A DNA stretch of 62,838 nt from Pseudomonas sp. Q11 (GTDB lineage: Bacteria; Pseudomonadota; Gammaproteobacteria; Pseudomonadales; Pseudomonadaceae). The notes beneath the pieces were generated by a model. It worked only from the letters and a program-made list of their open reading frames with translations, was not told the DNA's origin and searched no databases. Shown here piece by piece: positions 36,478-45,752 of this stretch (positions are counted from its first letter, which is position 1; every line of letters starts with the position of its first letter). Location of the stretch: the NCBI RefSeq assembly GCF_024494355.1, contig NZ_JAKNQY010000034.1, forward strand, positions 1-62,838, in the 5' to 3' direction. Position numbers and translations under genes: made by a program.

Positions 36478-39423
36478 ATGAAGCCGCACATGCCCAAAGG
36501 ATTGATTCGCGCTTTCGGCGCCCTGTTGACCATACTGGCCCTCTACAGCCTGCTGGGTTTTCTGATATTGCCCGGCGTCGCCTTGCGGATCGCCAATCAA
36601 CAACTGGCCGAGCATGCAACCGTGCCGGCCCGGATCCAGCGTATCGAACTCAACCCCTTCAGCCTTGAAGTCACCCTTTGGGGCCTGAATGTCGGCGAAC
36701 CGGGCAAGGAGCAGGTCGCCTTCGAACGGCTGTACACCAACCTGCAGCTCGACAGCCTCTGGTCCGGCGCCCTGCACCTGACCGATATCGAGCTGGACAA
36801 GCCCAAGACCGAGATCCTGTTCGCCAAGGACGGTCAGCTGAACCTGCTGGGCCTGTTCAAGCTGCCGGCCAGCGAACCCACCCCGGCCGACCCTGACGCC
36901 AAGCCGTTTCCCCTGCGAGTCGACCGGATCAAACTGGCCGGCGGTTACGTACACTTTCAGGACCTGCGCCCCAGCGAGCCCATCGAATTTCTGTACGACA
37001 CCCTTGATTTCGAGCTGAAGAACCTCAGCACACTGCCCGACGACAACGCCGACATGACCCTGGTGGCCGTCAGCCCTCAAGGAGGCCGGGTCGACTGGAC
37101 CGGCAACTTCAGCCTCACGCCGATCGCCTCCGAGGGCAAGATCAAAGTCACCGACGGCCAGATGAAAGTCTGGTGGCCGTATGTACGCGACGCGGTACCG
37201 CTGGTGCTGGAAAACGGCGTGCTGAACCTCAGTACCGACTACAAGCTCAACCTCGCCAAGGGCACCGAACTGCTGCTCAACAACGTGGCCGTGAGCGTGG
37301 CCCCCTTCTCCATCAAGGCGCCCGATGGCCGGCCATTGGCGAAACTCGAACGCCTGGATGTGAGTGAAACAACCGTCGACCTGGCCAAGCAACAAGTCAT
37401 CGTCGGCAAGATCCGCAGCCAGAAGCTGGAAACCTGGGCCGCTCGCGAGGCGGATGGGCAACTGGACTGGCAAAAACTCTTCGCCAGCCAGCCGGCCAAA
37501 CCGCAGGTCAAGGTCGAACCGGCGTCGGCCCCGGCAGCCGCCGATTCGCCCGAGCCTGAACCCCAGGCACCGAGCAAGCCCTGGCAGGTGCTGTTGAAGG
37601 ACGTGCAACTGCGCAATTACCAGGTGCATCTGGCCGACCGTCAGGCGCAACCTACCGTGGCCCTGGAGGTCGGCCCGCTGAACCTCGACCTGCAGAACTA
37701 CGACACCCTCAACGGCTCACCCTTTACCCTCAAGCTGGATACCGGGGTGGGCAAACAGGGCAAGATCCTGGCTGACGGCGAGGTCAACCTGAACCCGGTC
37801 ACCGCCCGCCTCAAGGTCAAGACCCAAGACATCGACTTGCGGGTCGCCCAGGCGTACATCAACCCGTTCATTCGCCTGGAACTGCGCTCCGGGATGCTCG
37901 GCAGCGACCTGGCGGTGGACCTCAAGAGCACCGAGCCGCTGGCGTTCGCCGTCACCGGACGCGCCCAGGTCGATCAACTGCACACCCTCGATACCCTCAG
38001 GACCCGGGATTTCATCAAGTGGAAGCAGTTGGTGCTCGAAGGGCTCAACTATCAGCACGGCGACAGCCTGTCGATCGACAAGGTCAACCTGTACCAGCCT
38101 TACGCACGATTCATGATCAACAGGGACCGCACCACCAACGTCGATGACCTGCTGATCCCGCAACCGCCCGACAGTGGTGCGAACAACAGCCCGGCAAAAC
38201 CGGCATCCCAGGACAAACCGCTGGGCATCCACGTCGGCGGCATTGCCATCAACGACGGTTCGGCCAACTTCGCCGACTTCAGCCTGACGCCGAATTTCGC
38301 CACGGCCGTCCAGCAGCTCAACGGCCAGATCGGCACCATCGACAGCCGCCAGGCCAAGCCGGCCACCGTGGACATCAACGGCAAGGTCGACCGCTACGCG
38401 CCTGTCACCATCAAGGGGGCGCTCAACCCCTTCGACCCGATGGCCAGCCTCGACATCGCCACCAGCTTCAAACGGGTCGAGCTGACGACTCTGACGCCCT
38501 ATTCCGGCAAATTCGCCGGCTATCGCATCCGCAAGGGCCGACTCAATCTCGACCTGCATTACCGGATCACCAAAGGCCAGTTGCAGGCCGACAACAAAGT
38601 GGTGGTCGAGCAACTGCAGCTGGGGGAAAAGGTCGACAGCCCGGACGCCGTGAGCCTGCCGCTCAAGCTGGCCGTCGCGCTGCTGAAGGACTCCGAAGGC
38701 AGGATTTCCATCGAGCTTCCGGTTTCCGGCGACCTCAATGACCCGCAATTCAGCGTGATGCCGATTGTCTGGCAAACCCTGCGCAACCTGGTAGTACGGG
38801 CGGCCCAGGCGCCATTCAAACTCATCGGCGGGCTGGTGGCCGGTGGTGCCTCGCAAGACTTGGGCAGCGTGTCATTCGCCCCGGGCTCAAGCGAACTGAA
38901 TCCGGAAAACGAAGGCACGCTACTCAAGTTGTCCGAGGCCCTTGGTAAACGTCCGGAGTTGCGCCTGGAGATTGAAGGCACCGCCGCCCAAAGCAGCGAT
39001 GGTCCGTTGCTCGCCGCCCAGCGTCTGGAACGCGAATACCAGTACAACTACTACAAGATGCTGCAGCGTCGGGGCGACAAGGTCCCTGCCAAGGCCGCGC
39101 TGCTGGAGGTGCCCGAGGATGAAAAGGCACCGCTGCTCGAAGGCATCTATCGCACCCGCCTCAAGACCCAGCCACCGGTCGAATGGACGCAACTGGATAA
39201 AAAGGCGCGCACGGAAAAACTGCGCGAAGGCGTGATCACCTTCTGGAGTGGCAACGAAGTGCTGTTGCGCCAGCTGGGGCAGGAGCGCGCCAGCAGCATC
39301 AAGGACTTCCTGGTGGACAAAGGGCAATTGGCCGATGACCGTGTGTATTTCATCGACGCCAGCCTCGGCCAGGCCGAAAGCGACGGGCGCGTGATCACCG
39401 CCATGCATCTGGATGCCGAATAA
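36478..39423 (+). CDS. Giant DUF748 (AsmA-like) envelope protein with OmpA-like C-terminus
   Basis: This 981-residue protein has one N-terminal membrane anchor (residues about 10-35) and a very long beta-rich periplasmic region of DUF748 repeats, related to AsmA/TamB-type proteins. The last 200 residues carry an OmpA-like stretch (SFAPGSSELNPENEGTLLKL then EIEGTA). AsmA-like proteins are thought to move lipids between membranes; assigning that here is inference. ATG at 36490 is an alternative start. DUF2845 gene follows directly. Confidence 0.8.
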   Translation: MKPHMPKGLIRAFGALLTILALYSLLGFLILPGVALRIANQQLAEHATVPARIQRIELNPFSLEVTLWGLNVGEPGKEQVAFERLYTNLQLDSLWSGALHLTDIELDKPKTEILFAKDGQLNLLGLFKLPASEPTPADPDAKPFPLRVDRIKLAGGYVHFQDLRPSEPIEFLYDTLDFELKNLSTLPDDNADMTLVAVSPQGGRVDWTGNFSLTPIASEGKIKVTDGQMKVWWPYVRDAVPLVLENGVLNLSTDYKLNLAKGTELLLNNVAVSVAPFSIKAPDGRPLAKLERLDVSETTVDLAKQQVIVGKIRSQKLETWAAREADGQLDWQKLFASQPAKPQVKVEPASAPAAADSPEPEPQAPSKPWQVLLKDVQLRNYQVHLADRQAQPTVALEVGPLNLDLQNYDTLNGSPFTLKLDTGVGKQGKILADGEVNLNPVTARLKVKTQDIDLRVAQAYINPFIRLELRSGMLGSDLAVDLKSTEPLAFAVTGRAQVDQLHTLDTLRTRDFIKWKQLVLEGLNYQHGDSLSIDKVNLYQPYARFMINRDRTTNVDDLLIPQPPDSGANNSPAKPASQDKPLGIHVGGIAINDGSANFADFSLTPNFATAVQQLNGQIGTIDSRQAKPATVDINGKVDRYAPVTIKGALNPFDPMASLDIATSFKRVELTTLTPYSGKFAGYRIRKGRLNLDLHYRITKGQLQADNKVVVEQLQLGEKVDSPDAVSLPLKLAVALLKDSEGRISIELPVSGDLNDPQFSVMPIVWQTLRNLVVRAAQAPFKLIGGLVAGGASQDLGSVSFAPGSSELNPENEGTLLKLSEALGKRPELRLEIEGTAAQSSDGPLLAAQRLEREYQYNYYKMLQRRGDKVPAKAALLEVPEDEKAPLLEGIYRTRLKTQPPVEWTQLDKKARTEKLREGVITFWSGNEVLLRQLGQERASSIKDFLVDKGQLADDRVYFIDASLGQAESDGRVITAMHLDAE

Positions 39424-39424
39424 G

Positions 39425-39718
39425 ATGAAGCGTCTGTGCGGGCTCAGCCTGGTCTTGCTGCTCGCCAGCGGCCAGGCGGCGGCCGACACATTGCGTTGTG
39501 GCAGCCAATTGATCAGCGTCGGTGACCGTTCCAGCGAAGTCCTGCAAAAATGCGGGCAACCCGCAGCGCGGGATGACCTGGGCTACAAACGCAGTGTCAA
39601 TCGCCGGGAAGAATACCCGGTGGAAGAATGGACCTACGGCCCCAACAGCGGCATGTACCAGTACTTGCGCTTCGAAGGTAACCGGTTGGTGCAGATCACC
39701 AGCAAGCGGGGGCGCTGA
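39425..39718 (+). CDS. Secreted DUF2845 protein
   Basis: This 97-residue exported protein has a signal peptide (residues 1-20, LLLASGQAAA) and a mature DUF2845 domain with two cysteines (LRCGSQL and LQKCGQPA) likely to form a disulfide. Function is unknown. It starts one base after the DUF748 stop, so the two are probably co-translated. Confidence 0.82.
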   Translation: MKRLCGLSLVLLLASGQAAADTLRCGSQLISVGDRSSEVLQKCGQPAARDDLGYKRSVNRREEYPVEEWTYGPNSGMYQYLRFEGNRLVQITSKRGR

Positions 39719-39760
39719 GCGGTCCCCTGCTCATTCCGTTGGCACGGCGTGGGATGTGCC

Positions 39761-39848
39761 GCCGCTAATCGCGAGCAGGCTCGCTCCCACATTCGAACGC
39801 ATCTTGCCGAAGAAACTCGTCCATTGTGGGAGCGGGCTTGCTCGCGAA
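39761..39848. repeat. Two REP elements in tail-to-tail order
   Basis: CGCGAGCAGGCTCGCTCCCACA is followed about 45 bases later by TGTGGGAGCGGGCTTGCTCG, the reverse arrangement of the other REPINs here (arms shown in part). Consistent with two neighbouring insertions. Confidence 0.8.
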
Positions 39849-39904
39849 AAGGGCAACTCGATTTCCCAGGCCGATCCCTGAATACTTTTCCATCGCGCAA
39901 TAGA

Positions 39905-39936
39905 ACAGGCCCCCGGCACGAATGCCGGGGGCCTGT
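39905..39936. terminator. Bidirectional hairpin between converging genes
   Basis: ACAGGCCCCCGGCA and TGCCGGGGGCCTGT form a perfect 14-base-pair stem with a CGAA loop. It lies between DUF2845 (plus) and the BON gene (minus). T-runs on either side are weak, so this is a likely but not certain terminator. Confidence 0.6.
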
Positions 39937-40044
39937 AATGGCCACGTCCGTGTGGCCTTTCGCATGAACTCCAAAGCAACGGCAAACGTATGTCTCAGCC
40001 CGCTTGCCGTGCCTTCTCCCGGTCCAGGCGAGAAGCCTTGAGTC

Positions 40045-40398
40045 TTACTCGGATTTCAGGCCGTCAGCCGAAACGTCTCTGACGCCTTTGATTTTCTTGG
40101 TGATCGCCACGGCGGTATCTTTTTGCGCGTCGGTCAGGACGGTAGTCGACGACAGCGACACTACGCCTTTATTGGTTTCTACCTTGATATCGGAACCTGG
40201 AATGCCGTCTTCAGTGACCAGATCGGCTTTGACCTTGGTGGTGATCCAGGTATCAGAAACGTCTTCCTTGGCTTCTGTCACTTCACCAGCAGCCAGCATC
40301 ATCGGAGCCTGAGTTGCTTGAGTGGTCTCGGCGAAAGCGCTAGCCATGGTCAGAGTCAGGGCGGTGGCAGCTGCGGCAGTGATAGCGAACTTCTTCAT
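40045..40398 (-). CDS. BON-domain periplasmic protein
   Basis: This 117-residue exported protein has a signal peptide (MKKFAITAAAATALTLTMASAFA before the cut, about 23 residues) and a BON domain (residues about 50-117, TKVKADLVTEDGIPG then VVSLSST). BON proteins bind phospholipids or protect membranes in stress, as OsmY does. ATG at 40398 is preceded by CAGGAG; a longer frame to 40422 is less likely. A sigma-54-like promoter lies upstream (separate entry). Confidence 0.85.
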   Translation of the reverse strand: MKKFAITAAAATALTLTMASAFAETTQATQAPMMLAAGEVTEAKEDVSDTWITTKVKADLVTEDGIPGSDIKVETNKGVVSLSSTTVLTDAQKDTAVAITKKIKGVRDVSADGLKSE

Positions 40399-40463
40399 AC
40401 GAGTAACTCCTGTTTTTCTCAAAAACTGCCGGAGGTGTTTCCCGGCAGGGTTATCAGGAGTAG

Positions 40464-40479
40464 TGCGAAGGCTGTGCCA
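40464..40479 (-). promoter_or_regulatory. Sigma-54-like promoter before the BON gene
   Basis: On the minus strand TGGCACAGCCTTCGCA has GG (40478-40477) and GC (40466-40465) ten bases apart, close to TGGCAC-N5-TTGCA with one mismatch. It is about 66 bases before the BON start codon. Confidence 0.45.
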
Positions 40480-40625
40480 GTTTTCGCCGATGAATTAATT
40501 CGTTTTAAATCAACATGTTAAGCGAAACGGTGATTTTCACAATCATGCAAAATGCATGGCTTGCTGATTTGGGACATGCAAGTTGCGGGTTTTCGGCGCT
40601 CGCTAAGTTTATGAATTGTTAAGGT

Positions 40626-40658
40626 TTTCCGTGGCAAGGGGAAAGCGCCCTCGCCACA
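40626..40658 (-). terminator. pilA terminator
   Basis: GTGGCGAGGG and CCCTTGCCAC form a near-perfect stem on the minus strand, 20 bases past the pilA stop, followed by GGAAAACCTT. The U-tract is weak. Confidence 0.55.
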
Positions 40659-40677
40659 TGCTCAGCCAGACCCGAAA

Positions 40678-41100
40678 TCAGGGTGCAGCAGCTGCACCCG
40701 TGCAACCGGCGGGCAAGAATTCCTGGACCGCCGTCGAGCCACACGTCCAAACACCTGCTGCTGAACGGGAAAGGGTGATCGCCTTGCCAAGAACGGGAGC
40801 TGGCGCGTTCAACAGGGTGCAGGCAATGGTTCCGGTTCCGTCCGCTGCAGTACCTGAAGCGGTCAAGGTGCAATTGCTGGTGGGCGATGTTCCACCGATG
40901 TTGGCTAACGTCGGGTTGGTTCCCTGGTTCATGACGTCCTCGAACGGCACTTTCAATGCGGAGACTTCCGCAAGCCCCGCCGTAGCCTTCGCCCGCGCCT
41001 GATACTTGGAATACTGCGGCAACGCAAACGTCGCCAGGATGCCGATGATCGCCACAACGATCAGCAACTCGATCAAGGTAAAACCGTTTTGCTTATTCAT
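40678..41100 (-). CDS. pilA: Type IVa major pilin
   Basis: This 140-residue prepilin has a short leader MNKQNG, cleaved after G6, then FTLIELLIVVAIIGILATFA with the assembly glutamate at +5. Prepilin peptidase PilD cuts and N-methylates F7. The C-terminal globular part has four cysteines (C77, C94, C120, C133), suggesting two disulfide loops. The frame extends upstream to 41187, but ATG 41100 with the standard leader is clear. Divergent from pilBCD; sigma-54 promoter upstream. Confidence 0.96.
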   Translation of the reverse strand: MNKQNGFTLIELLIVVAIIGILATFALPQYSKYQARAKATAGLAEVSALKVPFEDVMNQGTNPTLANIGGTSPTSNCTLTASGTAADGTGTIACTLLNAPAPVLGKAITLSRSAAGVWTCGSTAVQEFLPAGCTGAAAAP

Positions 41101-41149
41101 AGAGAATCTCCAAAGCATGAGGTGGAATCTCATGACCTGAACAGACCAT

Positions 41150-41165
41150 TGCATGGCATGTGCCA
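41150..41165 (-). promoter_or_regulatory. Sigma-54 promoter of pilA
   Basis: On the minus strand TGGCACATGCCATGCA has GG (41164-41163) and GC (41152-41151) ten bases apart. It lies 50 bases before pilA, matching the known PilR/sigma-54 control of pilin genes; pilSR is in this window at 58.4-61.3 kb. Confidence 0.85.
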
Positions 41166-41268
41166 AGCCTGACGCGCCCGCTGGCAAGGGACTTCACTGC
41201 GCACCGGCCCCGTGTCCTACCCCAACAACCGCACTATCTGACGTTTTTTGTCACCCCGCCCCGCTGGT

Positions 41269-41297
41269 TTGGTCTGGATGCTTGACTAGGCTATAAG
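41269..41297 (+). promoter_or_regulatory. Candidate pilBCD promoter
   Basis: TTGGTC (41269-41274) and TATAAG (41292-41297) are 17 bases apart, 28 bases before the pilB ATG. A moderate sigma-70 match. Confidence 0.4.
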
Positions 41298-41325
41298 TCA
41301 TGAACTGTCCGCGTCCGGGATTCCC

Positions 41326-43026
41326 ATGAATGACATCGCCTTAAGCGGTCTGGCCAAGCAATTGGTGCTGGCCGAACTGATCACCGAGCAAAGTGCGCAG
41401 CAGGCGTACCAACAAGCCCAAAGCAGTCGCATGCCCCTGGTCAGTTACCTGGTGCAGAACAAACTGGTCCAGAGCCGCCAGGTGGCGGAAATTGCCTCGG
41501 AGCATTTCGGCGTGGCGTTGCTGGATCTCAACAGCCTGGACAAGGAAACCCAACCCACCGGCCTTGTCAGCGAAAAACTGGTACGTCAGCATCACGCCCT
41601 GCCGCTGTGGCGGCGTGGCAACAAGCTGTTCGTGGGCATCTCCGACCCCACCAACCACCAGGCCATCAATGACATTCAGTTCAGCACCGGCCTGACCACC
41701 GAAGCGATCCTGGTGGAGGATGACAAGCTCAGCGATGCCATCGAGAAGTTTTTCGAATCCACCAGCACCGGCCTGGAAGGCATGGGCGATGTCGACCTCG
41801 ACGGCCTGGACATCGAGTCGATCGATGATCACAAGCAGGACTCCATCGCCGGCCAGGATACCGACGACGCGCCCGTGGTGCGGTTCGTCAACAAGATGCT
41901 GCTGGACGCGATCAAGGGCGGCTCCTCCGACCTGCACTTTGAACCCTATGAAAAAATCTACCGGGTGCGGGTGCGTACCGACGGCATACTGCGGGAAGTG
42001 GCCCGCCCGCCGATCCAGTTGGCCACCCGCATCGCCGCGCGCCTGAAGGTCATGGCCAGCCTCGATATTTCCGAGCGGCGCAAACCCCAGGACGGGCGCC
42101 TGAAAATGCGCCTGTCGAAAAACAAGTCCATCGACTTCCGGGTCAACACACTGCCCACGCTCTGGGGTGAAAAAGTGGTGATCCGGATCCTCGACCCCTC
42201 CAGTGCGCAGATGGGTATCGATGCCCTGGGCTACGAGCCGGACCAGAAAGAGCTGTACATGGCCGCTCTCAAACAACCACAAGGGTTGATCCTGGTGACC
42301 GGGCCCACCGGCTCCGGCAAAACCGTGTCGCTCTATACCGGGCTGAATATCCTCAACACCGTGGACATCAATATTTCCACCGCTGAGGACCCCGTGGAGA
42401 TCAACATGGAAGGCATCAACCAGGTCAACGTAAATCCACGCCAGGGCCTGGATTTCGCCCAGGCCCTGCGCTCGTTCCTGCGCCAGGACCCGGACGTGAT
42501 CATGGTGGGCGAGATCCGCGACCTGGAAACCGCCGAAATTGCCATCAAGGCCGCCCAGACCGGACACATGGTGCTCTCCACCCTGCACACCAACAGCGCC
42601 GCCGAAACCCTGATCCGTCTGCACAACATGGGCATTCCCGGCTTCAACATCGCCACCGCGGTCCACCTGATCATCGCCCAGCGGCTGGCGCGCAAGCTGT
42701 GTCCCCATTGCAAAAGGGCCATCGAGATTCCCGAGGAAACCCTGCTCAAGGAAGGCTTCCCCCGGGAACGCATCGGCTCGTTCACGATCTATGAGCCGGT
42801 CGGTTGCGAACAGTGCAACAACGGCTACAAGGGGCGCGTGGGGGTTTACGAAGTGGTCAGGAATACGCCCGAGCTGCAACGGCTGATCATGGCCGAGGGC
42901 AACTCGTTGGAAATCGACCTGCAAATGCGCAAGGACGGTTTTAATGACCTGCGCGCGTCGGGACTGCTCAAAGTGATGCAAGGCATCACCAGTCTCGAAG
43001 AAATCAACCGGGTCACCAAGGATTGA
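41326..43026 (+). CDS. pilB: Type IV pilus extension ATPase PilB
   Basis: This 566-residue hexameric ATPase powers pilin polymerisation. It has an N-terminal MshEN-like domain, Walker A GPTGSGKT (residues about 326-333), an Asp box, Walker B GEIRDLETAEIA, a His box, and a tetracysteine zinc site (CPHC then CEQC near 460-500). First gene of pilB-pilC-pilD-coaE-yacG. Confidence 0.97.
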   Translation: MNDIALSGLAKQLVLAELITEQSAQQAYQQAQSSRMPLVSYLVQNKLVQSRQVAEIASEHFGVALLDLNSLDKETQPTGLVSEKLVRQHHALPLWRRGNKLFVGISDPTNHQAINDIQFSTGLTTEAILVEDDKLSDAIEKFFESTSTGLEGMGDVDLDGLDIESIDDHKQDSIAGQDTDDAPVVRFVNKMLLDAIKGGSSDLHFEPYEKIYRVRVRTDGILREVARPPIQLATRIAARLKVMASLDISERRKPQDGRLKMRLSKNKSIDFRVNTLPTLWGEKVVIRILDPSSAQMGIDALGYEPDQKELYMAALKQPQGLILVTGPTGSGKTVSLYTGLNILNTVDINISTAEDPVEINMEGINQVNVNPRQGLDFAQALRSFLRQDPDVIMVGEIRDLETAEIAIKAAQTGHMVLSTLHTNSAAETLIRLHNMGIPGFNIATAVHLIIAQRLARKLCPHCKRAIEIPEETLLKEGFPRERIGSFTIYEPVGCEQCNNGYKGRVGVYEVVRNTPELQRLIMAEGNSLEIDLQMRKDGFNDLRASGLLKVMQGITSLEEINRVTKD

Positions 43027-43028
43027 AC

Positions 43029-44246
43029 ATGGCGGTCAAGGCAATAAAAACCGACGTTTACACGTGGGAAGGCAAAGACCGCAAAGGCACGAAAATGACC
43101 GGCGAACTGACCGGTCAGAGCCCGTCCCTGGTCAAGGCCCAGTTGCGTAAACAGGGCATCAATCCAGGCAAGGTACGCAAGAAGTCCACCTCGATATTCA
43201 GCAAGGGCAAGCGCATCAAACCGCTGGATATCGCCCTGTTCACCCGTCAGATGGCAACCATGCTCAAGGCCGGAGTGCCCTTGTTGCAGGCGTTCGACAT
43301 CATCGGTGAAGGCTTCGACAACGCCAACATGCGCAAGCTGGTGGACGAGGTGAAACAGGAAGTCGCCGCCGGCAACAGCTTTGCCGCGTCGTTGCGCAAA
43401 TGCCCGCAATACTTCGACGAGCTGTATTGCAATCTGGTGGACGCCGGTGAACAGGCTGGCGCCCTGGATACGCTGCTGGAGCGGGTCGCGACCTACAAGG
43501 AAAAAAGCGAAGCCCTCAAGGCCAAGATCAAGAAGGCCATGACCTACCCGGCAGCCGTGGTGCTGGTCGCCGCCGTGGTCACGGGGATTCTGCTGGTCAA
43601 GGTCGTGCCACAGTTCGAATCGGTGTTCTCCGGGTTCGGCGCCCAACTGCCGGCCTTCACGGTGATGGTCATCGGCCTGTCGGAATTCATGCAACAGTGG
43701 TGGTGGATGCTGCTAGGTGGCGCGGTGGCTGCGTTCTTCGGTGTCAAACACGCACTCAAGCGCTCCCAGGGCTTGCGTGACTGGCGCGATAAATGGCTGC
43801 TTAAACTGCCGCTGATCGGCACCTTGATGTACAAATCCGCCGTGGCCCGCTATGCCCGGACCCTTTCCACGACTTTCGCTGCCGGCGTGCCGCTGGTGGA
43901 AGCCCTGGACTCGGTCTCTGGCGCCACCGGCAACGTGGTGTTCAAACGTGCAGTACAGCGCATCCGGCAGGATGTCTCGACCGGGATGCAGTTGAATTTT
44001 TCCATGCGAGCTTCAGGCATATTCCCGAACATGGCGATCCAGATGACCGCCATCGGCGAGGAGTCCGGCGCGCTGGACGACATGCTCGACAAAGTGGCGA
44101 GCTTTTATGAAGCCGAGGTGGACAATCTGGTAGACAACCTCACCAGCCTGATGGAACCCTTCATCATGGTGGTCCTGGGGGTGGTTGTCGGCGGCCTGGT
44201 GGTCGCCATGTACTTGCCCATCTTTCAACTCGGCTCTGCGATCTGA
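43029..44246 (+). CDS. pilC: Inner-membrane platform protein PilC
   Basis: The 405-residue polytopic protein is the rotor platform between PilB and the pilus base. It holds two repeated GspF domains (LFTRQMATMLKAGVPLLQAF and YARTLSTTFAAGVPLVEALD) and three membrane segments. A TTG at 43023 overlaps the pilB stop, but the ATG at 43029 gives the standard N-terminus. Confidence 0.96.
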   Translation: MAVKAIKTDVYTWEGKDRKGTKMTGELTGQSPSLVKAQLRKQGINPGKVRKKSTSIFSKGKRIKPLDIALFTRQMATMLKAGVPLLQAFDIIGEGFDNANMRKLVDEVKQEVAAGNSFAASLRKCPQYFDELYCNLVDAGEQAGALDTLLERVATYKEKSEALKAKIKKAMTYPAAVVLVAAVVTGILLVKVVPQFESVFSGFGAQLPAFTVMVIGLSEFMQQWWWMLLGGAVAAFFGVKHALKRSQGLRDWRDKWLLKLPLIGTLMYKSAVARYARTLSTTFAAGVPLVEALDSVSGATGNVVFKRAVQRIRQDVSTGMQLNFSMRASGIFPNMAIQMTAIGEESGALDDMLDKVASFYEAEVDNLVDNLTSLMEPFIMVVLGVVVGGLVVAMYLPIFQLGSAI

Positions 44247-44247
44247 C

Positions 44248-45117
44248 ATGCCCCTGACTGACTTTTTCGCGCTTTACCCCCTGGCCTTCGTGCTCGCCGC
44301 GTTATTGCTCGGACTGATCATCGGCAGTTTCCTCAACGTCCTGGTGTGGCGCCTGCCCAAGATGCTCTCGCGCGAATGGCGGCTGCAAGCCCATGACTTG
44401 CTGGGCCTGCCCGCCGAAGCCCCTGGTCCGGTCTACAACCTGATGCTGCCCCACTCCCAATGCCCGCACTGCGGCCACCGCATCCGGGCCTGGGAAAATA
44501 TTCCGCTATTGAGTTACCTGGCGTTGCGCGGTCGTTGCTCCAGTTGTGCCGCGCCCATCGGCCGACGTTATCCCTTGACCGAGCTGGCCTGCGGCATCCT
44601 GTCGGCGTTCGTCGCCTGGCATTTCGGCTTTGGCTGGCAGGCCGCAATGGTGATGGTGCTCAGTTGGGGCCTGCTGGGCATGAGCCTGATCGATGCCGAG
44701 CATCAATTGTTGCCCGATACCCTGGTGCTGCCGTTGTTGTGGCTGGGCTTGATCGTCAACAGCTTCGGGTTGTTCGTCTCCTTGAGTCAGGCGATGTGGG
44801 GCGCCGTGGCCGGCTATCTGACGCTGTGGACGGTGTTCTGGGTGTTCAAATTGATCACTGGCAAGGAAGGCATGGGCTACGGGGATTTCAAGCTGCTGGC
44901 GATGCTGGGCGCTTGGGGTGGCTGGCAGATCCTGCCACTGACGTTGCTGTTGTCATCGCTGGTGGGCGCCGTTATCGGGGTCATTGTGCTGCGCCTGCGT
45001 GATGCACCGACGTCGACGCAAATCCCCTTTGGGCCCTATCTGGCCATTGCCGGCTGGATTGCCTTGCTCTGGGGTGGTCAAATAACCGACTTCTATTGGC
45101 AATCTGTCGGTTCCTAA
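44248..45117 (+). CDS. pilD: Prepilin peptidase / N-methyltransferase PilD
   Basis: This 289-residue membrane aspartyl protease cleaves and methylates type IV pilins and type II secretion pseudopilins. Zinc-binding cysteines C72, C75, C97 and C100 sit in the N-terminal cytosolic domain. The catalytic aspartates are D149 (LIDAEHQ) and D213 (GYGDFK). The ATG at 44248 follows the pilC stop by 1 base. Confidence 0.97.
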   Translation: MPLTDFFALYPLAFVLAALLLGLIIGSFLNVLVWRLPKMLSREWRLQAHDLLGLPAEAPGPVYNLMLPHSQCPHCGHRIRAWENIPLLSYLALRGRCSSCAAPIGRRYPLTELACGILSAFVAWHFGFGWQAAMVMVLSWGLLGMSLIDAEHQLLPDTLVLPLLWLGLIVNSFGLFVSLSQAMWGAVAGYLTLWTVFWVFKLITGKEGMGYGDFKLLAMLGAWGGWQILPLTLLLSSLVGAVIGVIVLRLRDAPTSTQIPFGPYLAIAGWIALLWGGQITDFYWQSVGS

Positions 45118-45128
45118 TGTCGATTCTA

Positions 45129-45752
45129 ATGAATAGCCCCGCAGAAAAACCCTGGATTCTCGGCCTGACTGGCGGTATCGGCAGCGGCAAAAGCGCGGCG
45201 GCCCAGCACTTTATCGACCTGGGCGTGCATGTCGTCGACGCCGATCACGCGGCGCGCTGGGTGGTTGAGCGCGGACGCCCGGCGCTGGCTAAAATCGCCG
45301 AACACTTTGGCCCCGGGGTATTGCAGGCCGACGGCACACTGGACCGAGCGGCGCTGCGCCAACTGATCTTCGAAAATGCCGAGCAACGCCGCTGGCTCGA
45401 GGCGCTCCTGCATCCGTTGATCGCCGAGGAAATCGCTCATCATCTGGCCCAGGCACAATCGCCCTACGCGATTCTGGTGTCGCCGCTGTTGATCGAGTCG
45501 GGACAGTACGCCATGACCCAGCGGATCCTGGTGATCGATGTGCCGGAACAACTACAGATCGAACGCACCTTGCAACGCGACAAGACCAGCGAGCAACAGG
45601 TCCAGGCGATCCTCAAGGCCCAGTCCAGCCGTCAGGATCGCTTGAGCCATGCCGACGACGTGGTGGTCAATGACCGCGACCTCGCCTGGCTGCACAGCGA
45701 GGTTGAACGTCTGCATCACTTTTACCTTACTTTGCGTGGAGGCCAGTCATGA
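45129..45752 (+). CDS. coaE: Dephospho-CoA kinase
   Basis: The 207-residue P-loop kinase catalyses the last step of coenzyme A synthesis. Walker A is GLTGGIGSGKS (12-22). An ATG at 45117, overlapping the pilD stop by one base, is an alternative start adding four residues. Located between pilD and yacG, as is usual in Pseudomonas. Confidence 0.95.
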   Translation: MNSPAEKPWILGLTGGIGSGKSAAAQHFIDLGVHVVDADHAARWVVERGRPALAKIAEHFGPGVLQADGTLDRAALRQLIFENAEQRRWLEALLHPLIAEEIAHHLAQAQSPYAILVSPLLIESGQYAMTQRILVIDVPEQLQIERTLQRDKTSEQQVQAILKAQSSRQDRLSHADDVVVNDRDLAWLHSEVERLHHFYLTLRGGQS

